A DNA stretch of 11,544 bases, from NCBI GenBank assembly GCA_903920835.1, contig CAIXNQ010000002.1, forward strand, positions 1 through 11,544, read 5' to 3'. A program made the translations under genes and the position numbers. The notes under the pieces were generated by a model, which did not search any database, was not told the DNA's origin, and saw only the letters and a list, made by a program, of their open reading frames with translations. Origin of the DNA: an uncultured Bacteroidota bacterium (GTDB lineage: Bacteria > Bacteroidota > Bacteroidia > Flavobacteriales > Flavobacteriaceae). Shown one piece after another: positions 7,085 through 11,544 of this stretch. Positions within the stretch are counted from its first letter, which is position 1, and every line of letters starts with the position of its first letter.

Positions 7085-8413
7085 ATGAAAAATTCATTAA
7101 TGGCTCTAGGTGCAACCCTGCTATTAGGCAGTCTTTCTTCGGCTCAAAAAGTAGCTTTTGAAGAATACAATTTAGACAATGGTCTGCATGTAATTCTCCA
7201 CAACGATGCCTCGGCGCCCGTTGTTATTACTTCGGTTATGTATCATGTTGGTTCTAAAAACGAAAACCCCGATCGTACTGGGTTTGCGCATTTCTTTGAA
7301 CACTTGCTTTTTGAAGGAACAGAAAACATCAAAAGAGGAGAGTGGTTCAAAATTGTTACTTCAAACGGTGGCGTGAATAACGCCAACACTTCTGAAGACA
7401 GAACTTATTATTACGAAGTATTTCCGTCGAACAACCTAGAACTAGGTTTGTGGATGGAATCAGAAAGAATGTTGCATCCAGTAATCAACAAAATTGGTGT
7501 TGATACGCAGAACGAGGTCGTAAAAGAAGAAAAACGACTTCGAGTTGACAATCAACCTTACGGAAATATACTTGCTCAAGTTAAAAAGAATCTCTTTGTA
7601 AACCATCCGTATCGTTGGGCAACAATTGGCTCGATGGAACATCTTGACGCTGCAAAACTTGAAGAATTTCAAGCGTTCAACAAGAAGTTTTATATCCCGA
7701 ACAACGCTGTTTTGATTGTTGCTGGCGATTTAAACGATATTGCTAAAACCAAAGAATGGATTAACAAATATTATGGTTCGATTCCGAAAGGAACACCAAT
7801 TGAACAAAAAACTTTTGTGGAGCAACCCATAACAAAAACCATAAACGCTACTTATGAAGACCCTAACATCCAAAAAGAAATGATGGTGGCGGCATACAGA
7901 ACTCCTTCAATGAAAACGCGTGACGCTAGAGTGCTCGATATGATTTCTACCATCTTAAGCGAAGGAAAAAGCTCGAAACTCTACAAGAAAATTGTTGATG
8001 ATAAAAAAATGGCACTTCAAGTAGGCGCATTTAATTTATCACAAGAAGATTATGGAATGTATATTTTATATGGTTTGCCTCAAGGAACTAATACTTCAAA
8101 AGATTTAATTAAAGAAATTGACGAAGAAATTGTTAAACTGCAAACCCAATTACTTTCTGAAAAAGAAATGCAAAAGCTCCTCAATATCTATGAGAATAAT
8201 TATGTCAATCAAAATGCTAGTATTGAAGGAATCGCAGAAAACCTAGCTTCCTACTATTTGCTTTATGGAGACGTAAACTTAATTAATACCGAAATGGATA
8301 TATATCGATCAATTACCGCAAAAGAAATTAAGGAAATTGCTTTAAAATATCTCAACCCAAATCAACGATTGATTTTGGATTATAGCCCAACAAAAGATAA
8401 ATCTAAAAACTAA
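7085..8413 (+). CDS. Exported M16 zinc peptidase, catalytic subunit (has HxxEH, lacks the Arg/Tyr pair)
   Basis: This is a periplasmic or secreted inverzincin-type metalloprotease with 442 residues, the two M16 half-domains of one subunit. The signal peptide is MKNSLMALGATLLLGSLSSA, with probable cleavage before QKV. The zinc-binding HFFEH is at 69-73 (His69, His73 ligands; Glu72 base) and the third ligand is Glu149 in NEVVKEEKR, 80 residues after His69 as in mitochondrial processing peptidase beta. In the second half-domain, where single-chain or partner subunits carry an Arg and a Tyr seven residues apart, the aligned positions are Val304 and Leu311 (KLYKKIVDDKKMALQVG), so the substrate-anchoring pair is missing. 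That pair is supplied by the next gene, 13 bp downstream in the same operon. This arrangement parallels characterised heterodimeric M16B enzymes. An active enzyme probably needs both products. The substrate is unknown. Confidence 0.94.
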   Translation: MKNSLMALGATLLLGSLSSAQKVAFEEYNLDNGLHVILHNDASAPVVITSVMYHVGSKNENPDRTGFAHFFEHLLFEGTENIKRGEWFKIVTSNGGVNNANTSEDRTYYYEVFPSNNLELGLWMESERMLHPVINKIGVDTQNEVVKEEKRLRVDNQPYGNILAQVKKNLFVNHPYRWATIGSMEHLDAAKLEEFQAFNKKFYIPNNAVLIVAGDLNDIAKTKEWINKYYGSIPKGTPIEQKTFVEQPITKTINATYEDPNIQKEMMVAAYRTPSMKTRDARVLDMISTILSEGKSSKLYKKIVDDKKMALQVGAFNLSQEDYGMYILYGLPQGTNTSKDLIKEIDEEIVKLQTQLLSEKEMQKLLNIYENNYVNQNASIEGIAENLASYYLLYGDVNLINTEMDIYRSITAKEIKEIALKYLNPNQRLILDYSPTKDKSKN

Positions 8414-8426
8414 AACAAACGGAATC

Positions 8427-10478
8427 ATGAAAAAAATAACACTAATGCTATCCAGCTTGTTTTTAATAATAACTATGCAAGCACAAGACCGCTCACAGCC
8501 AAAACCTGGCCCATCGCCATCAATTAAGATTAACAAACCCGAATCTTTTACGCTTCCTAATGGTTTGAAAGTATTGGTGGTCGAAAATCATAAATTGCCA
8601 AGAGTTTCTTTTAACTTAACCATTGACAACAGTCCGAGTGCCGAAGGAACCAAAAAAGGAGTAGATGATTTGACCTCTAGTTTAATTGGTAACGGAAGCC
8701 TCAAAATTTCAAAAGATGCTTTCAACGAAGAAATCGATTATTATGGTGCTGACATCAATTTCTATTCTTCGGGAGCTTCGGCAAATTGTTTGTCAAAATA
8801 TTCTGGTCGAATTTTAGAATTACTTGCCGAAGGAGCTTTACACCCAAATTTCACTCAAGAAGAATTCGATAAAGAAAAAGACAAATTAATTGAAGCCTTA
8901 AAAACACAAGAAAAAAGCGTGTCGGCAGTTGCAGACAGGGTTCAAAATGTTTTGGCTTATGGAAAGAATCATCCATTTGGAGAATTTTTAAGCGAAGAAA
9001 CCATTAAAAACGTTTCGCTTACAGATGTAATTACAAACTATAATACTCGTTTTGTTCCAGAAAATGCCTATTTGGTAGTGATTGGTGATGTAAAATTTGC
9101 CGATACAAAGAAAGCAGTAGAAAAGCTGTTTTCGCCTTGGGCAAAAGCTTCTGCACCTCAATTGACCTATACCGATCCAAAAAACGTTCAATATGCTCAG
9201 ATTAACTTTGTTGATATGCCAAACGCTGTTCAATCTGAAATTGCTTTGGTCAATACGGTTAACTTAAAAATGACCGACAAAGATTATTTTGCCGCAATCG
9301 TAGCGAATCAAATTTTGGGTGGCGATTTCAACAGCTATCTCAATATGAATTTAAGAGAAAAACACGGTTGGACTTATGGTGCAAGGTCAAGCATTTCTGG
9401 AGGCAAATATGTTTCAACTTTCAAAGCTTCGTCACAGGTTAGAAACGCGGTTACCGACAGTGCCGTGGTTGAATTTGTAAATGAAATCAAACGAATCAAA
9501 ACTGAAAAAGTATCAGAAGAGGTTTTAAAAAATGTAAAAGCTGGATATATTGGCAAATTTGTAATGCAAGTTGAAAAACCACAAACCATTGCCAGTTATG
9601 CTTTGCGTATTAGAACCCAAGGTTTGCCAGAAGATTTTTATGAAAATTACATCAAAAACATCAACGTCGTTACTGCCGAAGAAGTTATGGCTGCTGCCAA
9701 CAAATACTTTTTAGACAGCAACACCAGAATTATTATCGTAGGAAAAGGCAGCGAGGTTGTACCTGCTTTAGAAAAATTAAAAATTCCGATGTTTTATTTT
9801 GACAAATTCGGAAATGCCACGACTAAACCAGAAACTAAGAAAGCAATTCCGGCTGGTGTAACCATGAAAACAGTTTTAGATAATTACATCAAAGCCATTG
9901 GCGGACCAAAAGCAGTTGCAGCTATCAACACAGTTTCGTTTGTAGGTTCAGCAACAATTCCGCAAGCACCGGCACCATTAAAATTTATTTCTAAAAAAGA
10001 TGTCAAAGGAAAATCGCTTATAGAACTTTCTATCGAAGGAATTGGTAGTATAATGAAACAAGTTGTTAACGAAAAAGGTGCTTACTCAATGCAACAAGGA
10101 CAACGAAGCGAAGTAACTGGCGAAGAATTGAAAGAGAAAAAAGCATCGGCTGCTCCTTTTGAAGAAGTGGCTTTGCTCACGAACAAAAGCATCGTTTTAG
10201 ACGGAATAGAGAATATGAATGACGCAGATGTTTATGTTATTAAAAACGGAAAAACAACCTATTATTATGATGTAAAAACGGGACTAAAAACTGCCGAAAG
10301 TAAATTTGTAGAGAAAGGCGAGCAAAAAATGACCGTAACAACGCAATTTAACGATTACAGAGAAGTTAAAGGAGTTAAAGTTCCGTTTGAAATGATGGTA
10401 AACCAAGGCTTCGAAATCGACATCAAAATGAGCGAAGTAAAACTTAACGAAGGCGTTACCGATAAAGATTTTGAATAA
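8427..10478 (+). CDS. M16-family partner subunit: zinc site lost, Arg/Tyr pair kept, with C-terminal LolA-like extension
   Basis: This exported non-catalytic partner of the preceding M16 peptidase has 683 residues. The signal peptide is MKKITLMLSSLFLIITMQA, cleaved before QDRS. The M16 part covers about residues 35-460. At the position of HxxEH the protein reads DLTSS (81-85) after KKGVD, so both His ligands and the Glu are absent and it cannot bind catalytic zinc the usual way. The substrate-binding pair is intact as Arg310 and Tyr317 in NLREKHGWTYGARS. After a linker, residues about 475-683 form an extra domain beginning VLDNYIKAIGGPKAV, with ...YYYDVKTGLKTAESK... and FNDYREVKGVKVPFEM blocks. 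That pattern resembles the LolA/LppX beta-sheet fold of lipoprotein-handling proteins (my inference from pattern, moderate certainty). It starts 13 bp after its partner's stop and is followed by a strong terminator, so it ends the operon. Confidence 0.92.
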   Translation: MKKITLMLSSLFLIITMQAQDRSQPKPGPSPSIKINKPESFTLPNGLKVLVVENHKLPRVSFNLTIDNSPSAEGTKKGVDDLTSSLIGNGSLKISKDAFNEEIDYYGADINFYSSGASANCLSKYSGRILELLAEGALHPNFTQEEFDKEKDKLIEALKTQEKSVSAVADRVQNVLAYGKNHPFGEFLSEETIKNVSLTDVITNYNTRFVPENAYLVVIGDVKFADTKKAVEKLFSPWAKASAPQLTYTDPKNVQYAQINFVDMPNAVQSEIALVNTVNLKMTDKDYFAAIVANQILGGDFNSYLNMNLREKHGWTYGARSSISGGKYVSTFKASSQVRNAVTDSAVVEFVNEIKRIKTEKVSEEVLKNVKAGYIGKFVMQVEKPQTIASYALRIRTQGLPEDFYENYIKNINVVTAEEVMAAANKYFLDSNTRIIIVGKGSEVVPALEKLKIPMFYFDKFGNATTKPETKKAIPAGVTMKTVLDNYIKAIGGPKAVAAINTVSFVGSATIPQAPAPLKFISKKDVKGKSLIELSIEGIGSIMKQVVNEKGAYSMQQGQRSEVTGEELKEKKASAAPFEEVALLTNKSIVLDGIENMNDADVYVIKNGKTTYYYDVKTGLKTAESKFVEKGEQKMTVTTQFNDYREVKGVKVPFEMMVNQGFEIDIKMSEVKLNEGVTDKDFE

Positions 10479-10598
10479 AATCTGAATACAGTACACAACT
10501 GACCAAAACGAAAAGGCTGTTATTCTTTTTTAGTTTGCATCCCAAAATAAATTAATTTGAACTATTGATTATTTTTATAGAAGTTTCTGACTTAACAC

Positions 10599-10628
10599 AA
10601 AAAAACGCTCCAACCAGAGCGTTTTTTT
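10599..10628. terminator. Strong bidirectional terminator between the M16 operon and the small minus-strand gene
   Basis: A 12-bp perfect stem AAAAAAACGCTC (10599-10610) / GAGCGTTTTTTT (10617-10628) has the 6-nt loop CAACCA. It offers a seven-T tract in either direction. It lies 120 bp after the M16 operon stop and 14 bp past the stop of the convergent small gene, so it probably serves both. Confidence 0.88.
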
Positions 10629-10642
10629 ATTTTGAGATCGTT

Positions 10643-10882
10643 TTAATTTTTAATATACAAACCTAAAATCATTAATCCGAAAGCAAAAAACAGACCTACA
10701 AACCATTTAATCATATCATTTTTAGGTACAGTAATTTCTTTTTTCACAAAGTCTTTTGTAGTAATTTCGGATTTATCTTGCCGAACCTCCTGGCTCATTG
10801 TATTGTCTATTGCTTCAACAAATTCTCGTGCCTTGGCTTCATTCAGTTCGAGCTCGTTTCTAAATAAATCGTATAATTTTAT
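10643..10882 (-). CDS. Small single-pass membrane protein, start codon uncertain (ATA at the conserved N-terminus)
   Basis: The minus-strand frame encodes up to 79 residues. It has an amphipathic, charged N-terminal half (IKLYDLFRNELELNEAKAREFVEAIDNT), a middle segment with KDFVKKEITVPKND, and a C-terminal membrane helix (about WFVGLFFAFGLMILGLYI, last 20 residues). It resembles small coiled-coil-plus-anchor proteins of the DUF1640/CCDC90-like type common in Bacteroidota, with the usual central coiled coil much shortened (inference). The frame is closed by TAA six bases before the ATA at 10880-10882, and no ATG, GTG or TTG precedes the conserved block. The first standard start is ATG at 10796-10798, giving only a 51-residue protein without the family-like N-terminus. 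Options are an unusual ATA start, a mutated ATG (decaying gene), or a genuine 51-residue protein. Termination is at the shared hairpin. No convincing promoter is seen upstream. Confidence 0.6.
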   Translation of the reverse strand: MKLYDLFRNELELNEAKAREFVEAIDNTMSQEVRQDKSEITTKDFVKKEITVPKNDMIKWFVGLFFAFGLMILGLYIKN

Positions 10883-11102
10883 GTTTTAAGTGTTCTTTTT
10901 ATTAATTTTTCATTGATTTATAGACTATAAATATATTGTTTTTTCTACAAAATACATTTTCATTAACAAATCATAAATTTAATCTACTTTTAAATACACT
11001 GTTATTTTTAATTTAATTGTATTGAATTAATTTTAATAAAATTGATTTATTTGAAGACTACAATGAAGTGATTTAATGTTACAAATTTGTTTATATTCCT
11101 TC
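10883..11102. other. AT-rich intergenic stretch without a recognisable gene
   Basis: These 220 bases are very AT-rich and carry stops in all frames. I see no convincing promoter, terminator or RNA gene. A short palindrome CAAATTTG lies near 11083-11092. The stretch separates the small membrane-protein gene from the short frame next to the repeat array. Confidence 0.5.
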
Positions 11103-11312
11103 CTAACCTATAATTGCAGTTTTTCTGTTGTTGCCCCACATATATCCTTCAATTTCCACCGAGGCTTGAATTACGTGATGACAAGAAATTACAATTTCTA
11201 TAGATTTCGCAAACATTGGGAGCTTTATGCTTCTTAATAAATACTCTTTAAAATTTTGGAATCTTTCAAATAAGATTGTAAGAGTTACAGGAATCCTGAG
11301 AGCAAAATGTTT
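11103..11312 (-). other. Short open frame with coding-like composition, possibly a gene remnant
   Basis: The minus strand is open for 69 codons, from a TGA inside the first 41-bp repeat copy to TAG at 11103-11105. The only internal Met is at 11214-11216, which would give 37 residues (MFAKSIEIVISCHHVIQASV...). The translation before that Met (LFERFQNFKEYLLRSIKLP) also looks protein-like, with Glu/Lys/Phe-rich composition and ordinary codons, so the frame may be the 3' remnant of a longer gene whose 5' part was replaced by the repeat array. I recognise no family. Chance openness over 210 bases cannot be excluded, and there is no promoter or ribosome-binding evidence. Confidence 0.25.
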
Positions 11313-11544
11313 TCAGACGAAAGGCTCCCCGAAATCCTGAGAGCAAAATGTTTTCAGACGAAAGGCTCCCCGAAATCCTGAGAGCAAAATGTTTTCAGAC
11401 GAAAGACTCTCCGAAATCCTGAGAGCAAAATGTTTTCAGACGAAAGGCTCCCCGAAATCCTGAGAGCAAAATGTTTTCAGACGAAAGGCTCTCCGAAATC
11501 CTGAGAGCAAAATGTTTTCAGACGAAAGGCTCCCCGAAATCCTG
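11293..11544. repeat. 41-bp tandem repeat array, six full copies plus 6 nt, continuing beyond the window
   Basis: Copies begin at 11293, 11334, 11375, 11416, 11457 and 11498, with a seventh starting at 11539. The unit opens ATCCTGAGAGCAAAATG, passes through TTTTCAGACGAAAGGC and closes TCCCCGAA. Copies are identical except at unit positions 32 (G, or A in copy 3) and 36 (C, or T in copies 3 and 5). The left edge is sharp at about 11291. The 41-bp period is not a multiple of three, and both strands contain in-phase TGA codons, so the array cannot encode a continuous repeat protein. There are no spacers, ruling out CRISPR. GAGAGC (unit 6-11) can pair with GCTCTC/GCTCCC (unit 32-37), making a potential hairpin with a 20-nt loop in each copy. 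Function is unknown. Confidence 0.95.

Noticed and set aside
1054..10478. A single protease system linking the M13 peptidase and the M16 pair
   Set aside because: They are on opposite strands, about 4 kb apart, separated by housekeeping genes, with separate terminators. Shared presence in the window is not evidence of shared function.
11293..11544. CRISPR array
   Set aside because: The period is 41 bp with no variable spacers between copies, so it is a simple tandem repeat. No cas genes are present.
11293..11544. Repeat protein encoded by the 41-bp array
   Set aside because: 41 is not divisible by three, so every unit is read in all phases, and TGA occurs on both strands within the unit. 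No frame stays open beyond about three units.

Overview
The window looks like an ordinary chromosomal segment from a Bacteroidota bacterium, most likely Flavobacteriaceae and plausibly Flavobacterium. The evidence is AT-rich DNA, a textbook Bacteroidota promoter (TTTG, 19-nt spacer, TATATTTG) in front of the tRNA gene, the absence of strong Shine-Dalgarno sequences at gene starts, and protein sequences typical of that family. The genus is inferred from family resemblance, not from a search.

Layout. (1) Positions 1-667 hold the C-terminal half of folC, cut by the window edge. (2) A tRNA-Val(UAC) gene follows at 753-827, with its own promoter and a terminator. (3) Three genes on the minus strand fill 1054-5862: an exported M13 zinc endopeptidase, a membrane-bound orphan sensor histidine kinase, and thrC (threonine synthase). 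thrC and the kinase are 48 bp apart and probably co-transcribed. The M13 gene is separated by 225 bp and a weak hairpin. (4) Divergent from thrC is a short Ppx/GppA phosphatase starting at a TTG codon (6062-6952). (5) A two-gene operon encodes exported M16 peptidase-family subunits (7085-8413 and 8427-10478), 13 bp apart and closed by a strong bidirectional terminator. (6) On the minus strand is a 79-codon small membrane protein whose conserved N-terminus has no standard start codon. (7) An AT-rich stretch and a short, possibly decayed reading frame come next. (8) The window ends inside a near-perfect 41-bp tandem repeat array, with six full copies running off the edge.

How the genes work together. 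The clearest functional unit is the M16 pair. The first protein keeps the HxxEH zinc site but lacks the Arg/Tyr substrate-anchoring pair. The second has lost the zinc site but keeps Arg/Tyr, and also carries a C-terminal extension of about 210 residues that looks LolA/LppX-like. This predicts one composite active site formed by an obligate periplasmic heterodimer. The remaining genes are housekeeping (folate, threonine, polyphosphate or (p)ppGpp metabolism, tRNA) or general envelope proteolysis and sensing.

Most of the window is conventional. The parts worth a second look are the 41-bp repeat array with its potential hairpin, the complementary M16 pair with the fused domain, the thrC-kinase pairing, and the small gene with the missing ATG. 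I see no phage, insertion sequence, CRISPR or defence locus.
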